A stretch of 38,244 bases of DNA from Pelotomaculum sp. UBA3103 (GCA_002365855.1 DFAP01000131.1:1-38244); one strand, 5' to 3'; shown: positions 1 through 10,500, counted from the stretch's first letter. A program made the numbers and translations. Notes: generated by a model from the sequence alone, not told the origin.

Positions 1-2
1 TT

Positions 3-74
3 GTTCAGCAAGCCCTAATTAGAGAAAACTGGCTAAAAAAAAGACTACCGTTCCCCGGCAGCCCTAAAATTTGA
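3..74 (+). CDS. possible C-terminal tail of a gene entering from the left
   Basis: The third frame is open from the window edge for 23 codons, reading VQQALIRENWLKKRLPFPGS and a few more residues before a TGA stop. The composition, with a basic and aromatic end, is protein-like, but the piece is too short to assign to any family. A weak 5-bp hairpin (AAACC/GGTTT, 87-102) followed by T residues lies just downstream and could be its terminator. It may also be a chance open frame. The rest of 1-131 holds nothing else recognisable. Confidence 0.25.
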   Translation, partial: VQQALIRENWLKKRLPFPGSPKI

Positions 75-131
75 AAACGTGGTAACAAACCTAAAGTGGT
101 TTTTTAGCCTGTATTTATATTTTACCTTTAC

Positions 132-1514
132 TTAGTACTCCCATTCAAAGTCTTTAACCTCAGGGAATCCTTTAAGCGCTTTACTCATAATTTCACAGAT
201 GCGCTGAAGTCCTTCACGGGTTTTGGCCTCACAGCGGGCAACCAGAACAGGCTGGGTATTGGAGGCCCTGACCAGTCCCCACCCGTCACCGAAGAGCACA
301 CGTACCCCGTCAACGTCAATCACTTCGTAATCACTGCTGAATTTGCTCACCAGAGCGTTAACCACCCTGAACTTATCCTGATCAGGGCAGGGTACCCTGG
401 TCTCCGCCGTGGAATAGTATTTAGGTATACCCGCAATCATTTTTGAAAGAGGTTCGGGTGAATTGGAGAGAATTCTCAACAGCCGTCCAGCTGCGTAATA
501 AGCGTCGTCAAAGCCGAAATATTCATCAGCGAAGAACATGTGGCCTGACATTTCTCCGGTAAATACCGCTCCCAATTCTTTCATCTTGGCTTTGATCAGA
601 GAGTGACCGGTTTTATAGAAAAAAGGCCTGCCTCCCAGGCGGACGACCTCATCGACAAGCGATTGGGAGCACTTCACCTCGATAATTACCTGCGACCCAG
701 GGTGCTTCGCCATGATTTCACGCCAGTAGAGACACATCAGCAGGTCACCCCAGATGATCCCCCCGGATTCATCAACAACACCGATCCTGTCAGCGTCACC
801 GTCAAAGGCAATGCCCAGGTTGCAGCCTTTCTCTGTCACGATATCTCTCAGCTCCACCAGGTTTGCGGACTTAACCGGGTCTGGCTGGTGGTTCGGAAAA
901 GTACCGTCAGATTCACAATACAATGGGATCACTTCACAGCCCCAGTTCGCCAAAACCTGTTCTGCGAAAAGAGATGCAGCGCCGTTGCCGCAATCTACCG
1001 CGACCTTGATTTTTTTCGGCCCCAGCCGTATTTTTTCCTTGATCATGGCCAGATAGGGCTGCACTGCGTCCTGAACCTCAAGGCTGCCTGGTCCGTCTGC
1101 AAACTTTCCCTCGATCATTAAGTCCTTTAGTTTTTGAATATCATCACCATAAATCGTCCCGCTTCCAAGAGCGAGTTTAAAACCATTTTCATCGGGCGGG
1201 TTGTGGCTGCCGGTGATCATAATCCCTCCGTCAATCCCGAAATAGACCCTGGCGTAGTAAAGAACCGGTGTAACCACCAGGCCGATGTCGATCACATCGC
1301 AGCCGGCGGCCATAAGGCCCCTGATCAGGGCATCGCTGAGCCTCAGGGAGCTCAGGCGGTTGTCCCTTCCAACCAGAACTCCGCTGGAGCCGGAACACTT
1401 TACAAAGGTTCCAAATGCTTTTCCCAGCAGCTCAACAGTTTCGTCGCTGAGATCGCGCTCGGCTACTCCCCTGATGTCATACTGCCTAAAAATTTGAGGG
1501 TTTATTACTGCCAT
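132..1514 (-). CDS. manB: phosphomannomutase/phosphoglucomutase
   Basis: This 460-residue protein belongs to the alpha-D-phosphohexomutase superfamily. It should interconvert mannose-6-phosphate and mannose-1-phosphate (and possibly the glucose pair) in the cytoplasm. The active-site serine loop is TGSHNP (S103), the Mg-binding loop is DGDADR (238-243), the sugar-selecting loop is GEMSGH (320-325), and the phosphate-binding loop is RASNT (416-420). All four diagnostic motifs and the full family length are present. The ATG start has AAGGAGG upstream. It lies 29 bp after the guanylyltransferase gene on the same strand, so the two probably form an operon supplying GDP-mannose to the divergent glycan genes. 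The family call is firm. The sugar preference is inferred from the GEMSGH loop and the neighbour. Confidence 0.93.
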   Translation of the reverse strand: MAVINPQIFRQYDIRGVAERDLSDETVELLGKAFGTFVKCSGSSGVLVGRDNRLSSLRLSDALIRGLMAAGCDVIDIGLVVTPVLYYARVYFGIDGGIMITGSHNPPDENGFKLALGSGTIYGDDIQKLKDLMIEGKFADGPGSLEVQDAVQPYLAMIKEKIRLGPKKIKVAVDCGNGAASLFAEQVLANWGCEVIPLYCESDGTFPNHQPDPVKSANLVELRDIVTEKGCNLGIAFDGDADRIGVVDESGGIIWGDLLMCLYWREIMAKHPGSQVIIEVKCSQSLVDEVVRLGGRPFFYKTGHSLIKAKMKELGAVFTGEMSGHMFFADEYFGFDDAYYAAGRLLRILSNSPEPLSKMIAGIPKYYSTAETRVPCPDQDKFRVVNALVSKFSSDYEVIDVDGVRVLFGDGWGLVRASNTQPVLVARCEAKTREGLQRICEIMSKALKGFPEVKDFEWEY

Positions 1515-1543
1515 ATGGTTGAGCCTCCTTTGATATTTTAAGG

Positions 1544-2617
1544 CTATAGCACTTCTCCGAGCCCTTTGTCCCTTAAAGCCTGTACAACCTTTTTTATTTC
1601 CTGGGCCCGTTTCTTATGACAGACCATCAGACTGTCCCTGTCATTGACCACGATCAGATCTTCAACGCCTAACAGCGCTACCATTTTGTCATGGGAATAA
1701 ACATAAGTATTAACGGTGTCCAGCAGGACTCCCTCACCATGAAGAATGTTGCCGAGTTCATCCTTTTCTGCATACCTTTCTAAGGCTGTCCAGCAACCTA
1801 TATCATCCCACCCGAAATCGCCCGGCATAACCAAGACATTGTCTGCCTTCTCCATGATGCCATAGTCCACGGAAACTTTTGGCAGTTTCGAGTAAATATT
1901 TTCAAGAACCTCTGAATATTGATCAGTACTCAGGGCATTTTCAATCTCCCTTAAACCACAGGCCAATTGGGGGATATGTTTTTCGATCATCTTGCGGACC
2001 AGATCAACCCGCCAGACAAACATGCCGCTGTTCCACAAATAATACCCTCTGGAGAGAAACTCCAGGGCGCGGGAATAATCAGGTTTTTCCAGGAAGCGAA
2101 CGACCCGGTAGACAGGTGATCCTGCAGAAGTATCAAACAGCTCACCGCGTTGGATATAGCCGTACCCCGTTTCGGGACTGTGCGGGGTAATACCCAGGGT
2201 AACAATTTCATCTAACGGTCCGGCAGCGGCAACAGCACTTTTCAGAACTTCCTGAAAGCGGGGGACATTGCCGATATAGTGGTCTGCAGGCAGAACAATC
2301 ATAACTTCATGGGGATGATTTTTTCCTAAAACCGTAGCAGCCAGTCCAATAGCAGAGGCAGTGTCCCTGCCGAAAGGTTCAATAATAATGTTTTCTTCAG
2401 GAAGACATGGGAGTTGTTCTAAGATGATTTCTTTAAATTCTGCTCCTGCGACTATATATGTATCTGTCATTCCAACCAGGCCTTCAAGGCGTTTTACAGT
2501 CAACTGCAGCATTGACTTGTCGCCTATTAAATCCAAGAATTGCTTGGGTTTAGACATCCTACTGCGCGGCCAGAATCTCTCTCCCCTGCCTCCGGCCATA
2601 ATAACGGCACAAGGCAT
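1544..2617 (-). CDS. manC: mannose-1-phosphate guanylyltransferase (GDP-mannose pyrophosphorylase)
   Basis: The 357-residue protein makes GDP-mannose from mannose-1-phosphate and GTP. The N-terminal nucleotidyltransferase signature GGRGERFWPRSR followed by PKQ occupies about residues 9-26. FLEKPD lies near residue 175 and is followed by WNSGMFVW, as expected for ManC-type enzymes. The length matches the short, single-function form: there is no C-terminal type II phosphomannose isomerase cupin after about residue 350. A cupin of that type is instead fused to the divergent glycosyltransferase at 2738-4096. The ATG start has a GGGAGGG ribosome site. An extended -10 box (TGATATAAT) sits 25-30 bp upstream. 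It is the first gene of the manC-manB pair. Confidence 0.93.
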   Translation of the reverse strand: MPCAVIMAGGRGERFWPRSRMSKPKQFLDLIGDKSMLQLTVKRLEGLVGMTDTYIVAGAEFKEIILEQLPCLPEENIIIEPFGRDTASAIGLAATVLGKNHPHEVMIVLPADHYIGNVPRFQEVLKSAVAAAGPLDEIVTLGITPHSPETGYGYIQRGELFDTSAGSPVYRVVRFLEKPDYSRALEFLSRGYYLWNSGMFVWRVDLVRKMIEKHIPQLACGLREIENALSTDQYSEVLENIYSKLPKVSVDYGIMEKADNVLVMPGDFGWDDIGCWTALERYAEKDELGNILHGEGVLLDTVNTYVYSHDKMVALLGVEDLIVVNDRDSLMVCHKKRAQEIKKVVQALRDKGLGEVL

Positions 2618-2641
2618 CAGTAAATCCCTCCCCTCGATTTT

Positions 2642-2650
2642 ATTATATCA
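2642..2650 (-). promoter_or_regulatory. extended -10 promoter for manC-manB
   Basis: Read on the minus strand, the sequence is TGATATAAT, a consensus extended -10 element. It would start transcription near 2635, about 18 nt before the ManC start codon. No good -35 box lies at 16-18 bp, which is tolerated for extended -10 promoters. The 120-bp gap also serves the divergent genes, for which no convincing promoter was found. Confidence 0.4.
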
Positions 2651-2737
2651 TAAGTATTCTCGGAGGTATTTCCAAGTATTTAGAGAAATATAACATTATG
2701 GATAAAAAACTTAAAAGCTGGAGGTTTTATTATTCCG

Positions 2738-4096
2738 ATGAAGATAGCCATGCTTTCCCCTATAGCCTGGAGAACCCCCCCTGTAAAATACGGGCCATGG
2801 GAGAGGGTAGTTTCTTTGTTGACCGAGGGACTTGTCTGCAAAGGAATCGATGTTACCCTGTTTGCCACGGCTGACTCCAAAACGCAGGGGAAGCTTCATG
2901 CCATAGCGCCAGGGGCTTATGAAGAGGACAAAACCCTTAGTCCGAAGGTTTGGGAATGCCTCCACATATCAGAATTATTTGAGATGGCGGAAAATTTCGA
3001 TTTAATTCATAATCACTTTGATTTTTTGCCGCTTACCTATGCAGGGCTGATAAAAACCCCCGTTCTTACTACTATACACGGGTTTTCCTCCCCGGACATT
3101 CTCCCGGTTTATAAGAAATATAATGGTAAGACTTTTTATGTGTCTATAAGCGGGGCAGATCGTTCTCCGGAGCTTGACTACATTGCCACCGTACATCATG
3201 GGATCGAGCTTGAGAACTTCACTTTTCAGGAAAACCCTGAAAATTATTTGCTCTTTTTTGGACGCATTCACCATGACAAAGGGGTCAGGGAAGCCATAGA
3301 GATTGCCAGACAAGCGGGGAAAGTGCTGATCTTGGCCGGTATCATCCAGGATGAGTCCTACTTCAAGTCTGAGGTTGAGCCTTACCTTGATAATGTCCGG
3401 GTCAAATATATCGGTATTGCCGGTCCCGAACTAAGAGACAGACTGCTTGGCGGGGCAAGCGCGCTGCTCCATCCGATCAACTTTAGCGAGCCTTTCGGGC
3501 TGTCGGTTATTGAGGCGGGCGCATGCGGGACACCAGTTGTAGCTTTTAACAAGGGTTCTATGCCTGAGATCATTCAGGATGGGGTAAACGGGTTTCTTGT
3601 TCATGATATCGGTTCTGCCGTCAGAGCAGTGGGCAAGCTAAAAGAGATATCACGCTCCAAGTGCAGGAGGGTAGTTCAGGAAAAGTTTTCACAGGAACGT
3701 ATGGTGGAGAATTATTTAAGTGTTTACAGGCAGATTTTAGACAAAACTATCAGGGAAGAACGCCGTCCTTGGGGACATTATGAGGTGCTGTCCGATGAGC
3801 CGGACCATAAGGTGAAGCGAATTAGCGTTAATCAGGGAGGACGTCTCAGCCTGCAGCGACACAAGCGCCGGTCCGAGCACTGGCATTTCTTGCTGGGTGA
3901 AGGGGTTGTTACACTTGATGAAGAAAAAATCACCATAAAAGCCGGCCAATCCATAGATATTCCGGCAGGTTATGCGCACCGGGTTCAAAACACCGGCAAC
4001 GGGGATCTGGTCTTTGTCGAGGTGCAGCGGGGAGACTATTTCGGTGAGGACGATATCGAGAGGCTTCAGGATGATTACGGCCGAACAGTCTCTTAA
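2738..4096 (+). CDS. GT4 glycosyltransferase fused to a phosphomannose-isomerase-type cupin
   Basis: This is a 452-residue two-domain protein. Residues 1 to about 330 form a GT-B fold GT4 transferase. The N-terminal strand is MKIAMLSPIAWRTPP, the linker strand GRIHHDKG lies near residue 172, and the nucleotide-sugar motif EPFGLSVIE (an EX7E pair) lies near residue 250. Residues 338-450 match the C-terminal cupin of ManC-type bifunctional enzymes. This part starts RPWGHYEVL, has the metal-ligand pattern RHKRRSEHWHF near 374, and continues to IPAGYAHRVQN and VEVQRGDYFGEDDI. The transferase probably moves a hexose, plausibly from GDP-mannose, and the cupin would convert fructose-6-phosphate to mannose-6-phosphate. 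The ATG has GGAGG upstream. It is the first of four rightward glycan genes. The fold calls are strong; the substrate is inferred. Confidence 0.88.
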   Translation: MKIAMLSPIAWRTPPVKYGPWERVVSLLTEGLVCKGIDVTLFATADSKTQGKLHAIAPGAYEEDKTLSPKVWECLHISELFEMAENFDLIHNHFDFLPLTYAGLIKTPVLTTIHGFSSPDILPVYKKYNGKTFYVSISGADRSPELDYIATVHHGIELENFTFQENPENYLLFFGRIHHDKGVREAIEIARQAGKVLILAGIIQDESYFKSEVEPYLDNVRVKYIGIAGPELRDRLLGGASALLHPINFSEPFGLSVIEAGACGTPVVAFNKGSMPEIIQDGVNGFLVHDIGSAVRAVGKLKEISRSKCRRVVQEKFSQERMVENYLSVYRQILDKTIREERRPWGHYEVLSDEPDHKVKRISVNQGGRLSLQRHKRRSEHWHFLLGEGVVTLDEEKITIKAGQSIDIPAGYAHRVQNTGNGDLVFVEVQRGDYFGEDDIERLQDDYGRTVS

Positions 4097-4158
4097 CGGG
4101 AAGCTGTTAACAACGAATAAATTAAAATAATTACAGCCTTCAAATGAGGTGGTTTTAT

Positions 4159-5106
4159 ATGAACAGGAAGGGTAAAGAATCTGTCATTAAAAGATATCCA
4201 GGCAACCCTATCCTGACTGCGGACGATGTGCCTTATCCGGTGGCTACCGTGCATAATGCGGGAATTGCAAAGACAAACGACCGTTACGTCATGGTCTTTC
4301 GGTCACATCTCTATAACGGGCGCTCTATCCTGGGGTTGGCGGAAAGCGTAGACGGATACTCATTCCGGGTCTGCCCGGAACCTTTTATGACTCCTGCTGA
4401 GGATGGAGTTTTTAAGGATTATGAGGAATATGGCCTTGAAGATCCCCGCATCTGCCTGATTGACGGGGACTATTTAATCACTTACAGCGCTTATTCGAGG
4501 CACGGGGTGAGAATTGGTCTGGCACGGACCCGCGATTTCAATTCCGTGGAAAGAATATCACTGATCACGCAGGCAGACCTTCGCAATGTGGTGCTTTTCC
4601 CGCAAAAGTTTGGGGGGCGCTATGTCCGCTTGGATCGCCCTCATTCTGAGATTAGCCCGTGGTCTATCTGGATTTCTTACTCTCCTGACTTGATCCACTG
4701 GGGAGATTCAAAGGTAATTGTCAAGCCGGTCAGCTACCATTGGGATGAGATGAAGATTGGTCCGGGCGCCACGCCATTTTGGACCTGCAGCGGCTGGCTT
4801 AACATTTATCACGGAGTGTTCCAAACAATGGATGGAGCTGTCTACAGGCTCGGTGTGATGCTGCACGATCTTGACGACCCGTCCACTGTCCTCGGTGTGG
4901 CCGATGAATGGATCTTGCAGCCTGAAGACCCCTGGGAGGTAACGGGCTATGTCCATAATGTTGTTTTTAGCTGCGGGGCGGTTCCGGAAGAGGACGGGAC
5001 AGTAAAAATCTATTGGGGTGGGGCTGATAAGGTCATGTGCGCGGGCTCTGCCCGGATCAGTGACCTTGTCAAATTATGTCTTGAAAAACCCAGACAATCC
5101 TTGTAA
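4159..5106 (+). CDS. GH130 beta-mannoside phosphorylase-like enzyme
   Basis: This is a single-domain five-bladed propeller enzyme of glycoside hydrolase family 130, whose members cleave or form beta-mannosides, mostly with inorganic phosphate. Visible family features are YPGNPILTADD at the N terminus, GLEDPRI near residue 92 (a region that includes the conserved Asp), LFPQKFGGRYVRLDRPHSE, KIGPGATPFWT, WLNIYHG, YRLGVMLHDLDDP and VVFSCGAV. The Arg-rich RLDRPH segment resembles phosphate-binding sites of true phosphorylases, so release of mannose-1-phosphate is likely. I start at the ATG at 4159 because GAGGTGG lies 6 bp before it; an ATG at 4144 overlaps that site. It sits between two glycosyltransferase fusion genes in the same direction. 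Linkage specificity cannot be read from the sequence. Confidence 0.88.
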   Translation: MNRKGKESVIKRYPGNPILTADDVPYPVATVHNAGIAKTNDRYVMVFRSHLYNGRSILGLAESVDGYSFRVCPEPFMTPAEDGVFKDYEEYGLEDPRICLIDGDYLITYSAYSRHGVRIGLARTRDFNSVERISLITQADLRNVVLFPQKFGGRYVRLDRPHSEISPWSIWISYSPDLIHWGDSKVIVKPVSYHWDEMKIGPGATPFWTCSGWLNIYHGVFQTMDGAVYRLGVMLHDLDDPSTVLGVADEWILQPEDPWEVTGYVHNVVFSCGAVPEEDGTVKIYWGGADKVMCAGSARISDLVKLCLEKPRQSL

Positions 5107-5193
5107 ACAAATTTTGTTAAAATAATTATATTTTTGTACAAAGTTTATCCATCTAAGAAGCATATGAGCAAATAATAAACGGAGGTGATTCTT

Positions 5194-7467
5194 TTGCATC
5201 AAAAAGAACTAAACCCATGCTTTATCAGCTCATATACCCCCAGAAAGTGCGGGATCGCCACTTTTACTCACAATCTATTTACTTCCTATCAAAACTTATA
5301 TGCTACAGCTGGGAAAATTGTCGCAGTGGATGAACTTCTTGATGTTGAATATCCACCAGAAGTCGATTTGGTCTTTAACAAAAATAAAGTTTCCGACTAT
5401 CTCAGGGCTGCCGAACATATCAACTCCTCAAATACACAGGTTGTAAATCTGCAGCATGAATTCGGTTTGTTTGGCGGCCCAGAAGGTCAGCATATCATTA
5501 AGCTTCTGGAAAAGTCCGAAAAACCTATCGTCACAACCATCCATACTGTTTTGAAATCTCCCAGTCTGGGCTATTATACTTCTCTCGTCGAGGTTATGCA
5601 CCGTTCCCAAAGAGTGGTTGTAATGAGCAACAAAGCTATCGAAATACTAAGGGAAGTATATTATGTTCCCATGGAAAAAATTGCCATGATCCCGCATGGC
5701 GTGCCGGATCTTCCTTGCATGGGAACAGAATCTTTTAAAAAGGATATGGGATTTACAGGTCGTTTTGTGCTTCTTACTTTTGGCCTGTTAAGTCCCGGCA
5801 AAGGCATCGAGGTTGCCTTGGAGGCCTTGCCCGAAGTTGTTAAGAACAACCCCGAGGTCTTGTATATTATCCTGGGAAAAACCCATCCTGAAATAGTTAG
5901 GATCCATGGGGAAAGATACCGTGAGAATTTGTATAATATTGTCCGGAAATACAGCCTGGATAAAAACGTAATGTTCATTGACAAGTTTGTAACGAACGAA
6001 GATCTTTATAATTTTATTAACTGTTCTGATATATATATTACGCCTTATCTTTCACCGGAACAAATAACCAGCGGCACTCTTGCCTATGCTGTTGCTTTAG
6101 GGAAGGCAGTGGTGTCGACTCCCTACTGGTATGCCCAGGAACTTCTGGCTGATGGCCGGGGTTGTTTGGTGCCTTTCAGCGACCCAAAAGTTCTGGCCGG
6201 TACCTTGAACAAGCTCCTCTCAAACCGGGATGAACTTCCAAAAATGCGCAGGGCGGCTTATCAATACGGGCGGTCGATGGTCTGGTCCAAGGTTTCTGAA
6301 CAGTATCGTTCCTTATTTAGAGAAGTATACAAAGAGCACTATCTAAATAAAATATACAAAATCAGCACTACCCACAAAAATAGCTTTGTTAGCCTGGACC
6401 AGCGCAAGATATTAGATATGTTTGAGCGCCTGACGGATGAAACCGGTATTTTTCAACATGCCAAATATGGCATACCTGATTTAAGGCACGGATATTCTGC
6501 TGATGATGTTGGGAGAGCGCTGGGAGTTATTATGAGGGCGGCTCAATTTGAAAATGAACCGCAGTACTTTAACCTGGCAAAAAAATACCTTTCTTTTCTG
6601 CTTTATGTACAGAAAGAAGATGGGCTGTTTCATAATTTTGTTGGATACGATAGGCGTATTCTGGACGAGGTCGGCAGCGATGACACCTTTGGCCGCGTAC
6701 TACTGGGTTTGGGCGGCGCTGTCGCCTGGACTCAAAACCCATCAATAGCTGCTCTGGCCAGGGAAATATTTGACCGCGCTATAGCCGATCGTCAACAGGA
6801 TCTCCCGCTTTCCCCTCATCCAAAAGCAACAGCTTATTCTATCTGCGGATTATATGATTATTTAAAAAAATTTCCGGAAGCATCAAAGGTAAGAGAGTTG
6901 ATCCGGGCAGGGGCGGACTATTTAATCAAACTTAATCAGGCTAATAGGACAGATAAATGGGATTGGTTTGATCCTGCTGTAACATATGCCAATGCCAAAA
7001 TACCTTATGCTTTGATGTTGGCATATAACGTGTTTAAAGAGAAAAGTTATTTAGATACGGCTTTGGCAACCCTAAAATTTCTTACAGATTTACAATATAA
7101 TGGCACTTATTTTGATATTGTGGGAAATCAAAATTGGCTGGTAAGCGGGGCAAAGAGGGCTCGTTTTGATCAACAGCCGATTGAAATTGGCTACCTGGTG
7201 GAAGCATATTGTGAAGCTTTGCGCCGGACCAAGAACAAAGATTACCTTGAGTTGGCTGATAGAGCCTTTAGCTGGTTTTTTGGAAATAATTGTTTGGGTG
7301 TGCCTGTCTACAACATTAAGTATGATTATCCTCTGGATGGTCTGACTGCATCCGGCGCCAACGACAATAGCGGAGCAGAATCAGTAATATCTTTTGCCCT
7401 GGCAGTGACCAGCTTGAAAGAAATAAGCGTGCGTAAAACTTTAGGGAGAAAGCTTAGGGTTAAATAA
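5194..7467 (+). CDS. GT4 glycosyltransferase with C-terminal alpha-helical glycosidase-like domain
   Basis: This is a roughly 757-residue two-part protein. The N-terminal half begins with ISSYTPRKCGIATF, a recognisable opening of one GT4 subgroup, and includes LLTFGLLSPGKGIE and TSGTLAYAVALGKAVVSTPYW. The second Glu of the usual EX7E pair is replaced in this subgroup-style motif. From about residue 399 the sequence is helical and repetitive, including YSADDVGRAL, KYLSFLL, DDTFGRVLLGLG, HPKATAYSICGLYDYL and ASGANDNSGAESVISFALA. This suggests an (alpha/alpha) toroid like that of six-hairpin glycosidases. I start at TTG 5194, placed 8 bp after a perfect GGAGGTGAT. An in-frame GTG at 5185 lies inside that site. 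Role inferred: synthesis or trimming of the same mannose-rich glycan. The C-terminal activity is unknown. Confidence 0.83.
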   Translation: MHQKELNPCFISSYTPRKCGIATFTHNLFTSYQNLYATAGKIVAVDELLDVEYPPEVDLVFNKNKVSDYLRAAEHINSSNTQVVNLQHEFGLFGGPEGQHIIKLLEKSEKPIVTTIHTVLKSPSLGYYTSLVEVMHRSQRVVVMSNKAIEILREVYYVPMEKIAMIPHGVPDLPCMGTESFKKDMGFTGRFVLLTFGLLSPGKGIEVALEALPEVVKNNPEVLYIILGKTHPEIVRIHGERYRENLYNIVRKYSLDKNVMFIDKFVTNEDLYNFINCSDIYITPYLSPEQITSGTLAYAVALGKAVVSTPYWYAQELLADGRGCLVPFSDPKVLAGTLNKLLSNRDELPKMRRAAYQYGRSMVWSKVSEQYRSLFREVYKEHYLNKIYKISTTHKNSFVSLDQRKILDMFERLTDETGIFQHAKYGIPDLRHGYSADDVGRALGVIMRAAQFENEPQYFNLAKKYLSFLLYVQKEDGLFHNFVGYDRRILDEVGSDDTFGRVLLGLGGAVAWTQNPSIAALAREIFDRAIADRQQDLPLSPHPKATAYSICGLYDYLKKFPEASKVRELIRAGADYLIKLNQANRTDKWDWFDPAVTYANAKIPYALMLAYNVFKEKSYLDTALATLKFLTDLQYNGTYFDIVGNQNWLVSGAKRARFDQQPIEIGYLVEAYCEALRRTKNKDYLELADRAFSWFFGNNCLGVPVYNIKYDYPLDGLTASGANDNSGAESVISFALAVTSLKEISVRKTLGRKLRVK

Positions 7468-7590
7468 AACCAAAAGATTATGAATTGGCAGCCAAATAAT
7501 TATGCGATAATTTTACAGCATGATTGGTAAGGGCAACTATACTTCTTTCTTTGGCATTAAATAAATTGCTTATTACCAGGGGGGATTGAA

Positions 7591-10500
7591 ATGGGCTCAG
7601 ACCGGCTTTCAGATTTGGAAACCCTATTCAAGCAGAGCGTAAAAGAGGTTTTTGAACAGGCGAAGGCATTAAATGATATCGATATGGTTATTGGAATTCC
7701 CTTTTATAACGAAAAAGATGTACTGCCCAGTGTAGTAAAGGACCTCGAGGAAGGTTTGATTGACCTCCAGTGTATTGAAAAGTCACTCATTGTTTGTGTC
7801 GGGGACCACAGAGGGACTGAGGTGCTTCAAGCTGTTAAGAGGTTGGACTTGAAAGTGCCGCACCTGGAGTTTCTAATGCTGCCGGGGGTAAGTGGCAGGG
7901 GGGCCTGCATACGGGCGATACTGGAAATGGCGAACCTGCTCGAGGCCGATGCGGTCATTTTTGCGGCGGATCTTTTGCGGGAGAATGACAGGGGACGTCA
8001 GCCGGATTGGATTAAACGTGTTATAGAGCCCATAAGAAGCGATTATGATTTTGTATTGGCTACTTTACAGAAACATTATTTTGAGGACCTCCTGGGGAGC
8101 TTATTTATGGCACCCCTGTTGGAGGTGTTTTATGGTTACAGTGTAAAAGGATCCCTCAGCGGTATTTATGCCATGTCCCATGATGTAGTAGAAAGTTTGT
8201 GCTCTGATCTAAAATTTTGGGTCGATGTTACTTATGGATTGGGAATTGATCCCTGGTTGGTAACCAGGTCCATGCGTTGGAACAAAAAACTTTGTTTAGT
8301 TGAGCTTGGAGCCAAGCTGGAAGGTATCTCTCTGGACAGGTTGAATTTAATTTTCAAAGAAACCGCCCGTTCTATGTTTGAATGTATCAAGAGGGATGAA
8401 GACTACTGGCAAAAAGCTAAGTTTGTACTAAAGACACCGGATATTTGCGGTGGAAATTATAGCGATACTCCTTACGCGCCGGATTATTCAACTCGCGATC
8501 TGGCCCTGTTCAGATATAGTTATTACCAGTACAAAAATCTTTACGATTCAGCTTACTACGACTATCTCTACGACGGCATTGAAGATGTTGAAAAAGCTCC
8601 GGCCAAGGTTTTTGAGGATAATGGTAAAATATGGGCCAATATTGTGTTCAATTTATTGTTCAAATATTGGTTTTCCAGAGATGTTCCCAAAGATGACATT
8701 CTGAATGGCCTTACCTTTGCTTTTGGTGGAAAAGTAGCAAGTTATATTGAAGATATCCAATCTCTTCAGGAAGAACTGGAGGAAATCAAAGGTAATAATA
8801 TCAAAACAGAAGATTTAATCCACGGTAAAGTAACTTCAGTCAATGAAAAACTTAGAAAAGACTTTCTTATGTTAAGAGACAATTTTGTACGGGTATGGTC
8901 ATATAAGGGACTTGAGATGAAACCGCCAATAATCCCGGCGCATTACCTGGAGTTTATTCCAGGCGCACCGATTGTTTTACATAAAAAAATTATGGGGCGG
9001 GGAGACAGGGTCTTATGGACCGAAGAAATGTTTAACAGGCTGGGAACCCGTTACCATGAAGCTTTCAGCCGTTTTATTTACGATGATTTACAGGTGCCGG
9101 AAGATGCGGAACCCAAAACAATTATACGGCATGTCGAAGAATTTATGATGGCTTTGGATAAGGTAATGGACAGGGTTTTCCCGGGAAACTTGTATACTGA
9201 AGAAGGGGTTAAACAGGTTGTTGAGGGTTTTTTCCTTAAAAATCCCGTGACATTTTCGATAAAAGACGAAGTTTTTCAGGAAATGCTGATCCGTTTCCCC
9301 CCCCTTAATGTCATGATCCCGGCAGGCTGCAAGACCGTAAGGGAACTGATACGAAAAATGGATGTCAGGGATGCAGTAAGCCTGGCTAACCTGGTGGAGA
9401 CCAGGAAGTATGGTGACAGGTCAGCGCTCTTGTGGATGCTGGACAATTTAAGACCCGACGCCATGGGCGAGGTGGAAATTAAGCCAATCGTATTGGGTAA
9501 AAAAGTTTTAAGCGGTACAGTAAAACTAGCGAGTATTTCCGACTTGAACAAGCTGAGTTCAAGAATTGTATGCAGGCCTTTTAACAAAGGCATGGGGGGA
9601 GGCTACCCAAAACTCCGCTTCTGCCTGTTTATCCTTCGTCATATTGTTATTGCGGAAAATTACGCCTACCTCTGGAGGACTTATGCCCGAGAGAGGAAGA
9701 ATCTTGGAGGAAAAATCCGCAATTCTTTGATCGGTCGTTACGAAACCGAAGCCTTTACTGCTCATAATATCTTTGAGAACTTTCATCACCGGGCACTTGT
9801 CCACCAACTTCGGGTACTATCGGAGGAATTAGCTGATAAAGGACACACCAAAGAAGCCAGACTGATTGGGCTGATGTGCGATGGCTACGGGCTGAGCCAG
9901 GTTCTTGCTGATGGGACCTTCCTTCCATGTTCGGCCTGGAGTTGGGCAAGCTATAGCTATAAGGGAGGTATTGGTGTCCCTACACCCTTGTCCAGCCATG
10001 TTGAGGAAAAATGGTTCAACCATGAATTTCTCGAGGAAATTTACACTGAACTGGGGAACGATCCATGTGAAATCTTACGGATGGTAGCTCAGCTGATTGG
10101 TGAGGGCCGGGCTAGTGAAAATCTTCTGGATATCCTGATGGGAATCAGGCCCAAAGACATAACTGTTGTGGAGCAGGAGACCCTGGATTATCCCCCGGCG
10201 GGGCAATTGGTCAGATATTCTGGCAATCCAATATTAAGCCCCATCAAGGAACACTCATGGGAGAGCAAGTATGTCTTGAACACAGCGGCCTTACGGATTA
10301 AAGACAGGGTTTATTTGCTCTACAGGGCATACGGGGATGATGAAGTATCTACTATCGGGCTTGCCGTAACAGATGGCTATCGGGTTCTGGAAAGGCTTCC
10401 GATGCCTATTTTTATCCCTATAAATGAAAGAGATAAGAAGGGTGTTGAAGATCCAAGGGTTGCAGTCATTGACAACAAGATATACATGCTTTATACCGCT

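Noticed and set aside
603..1121. 172-codon open frame opposite the phosphomannomutase gene
   Set aside because: It lies wholly antisense to a gene with all catalytic motifs, and its translation has no recognisable domain.
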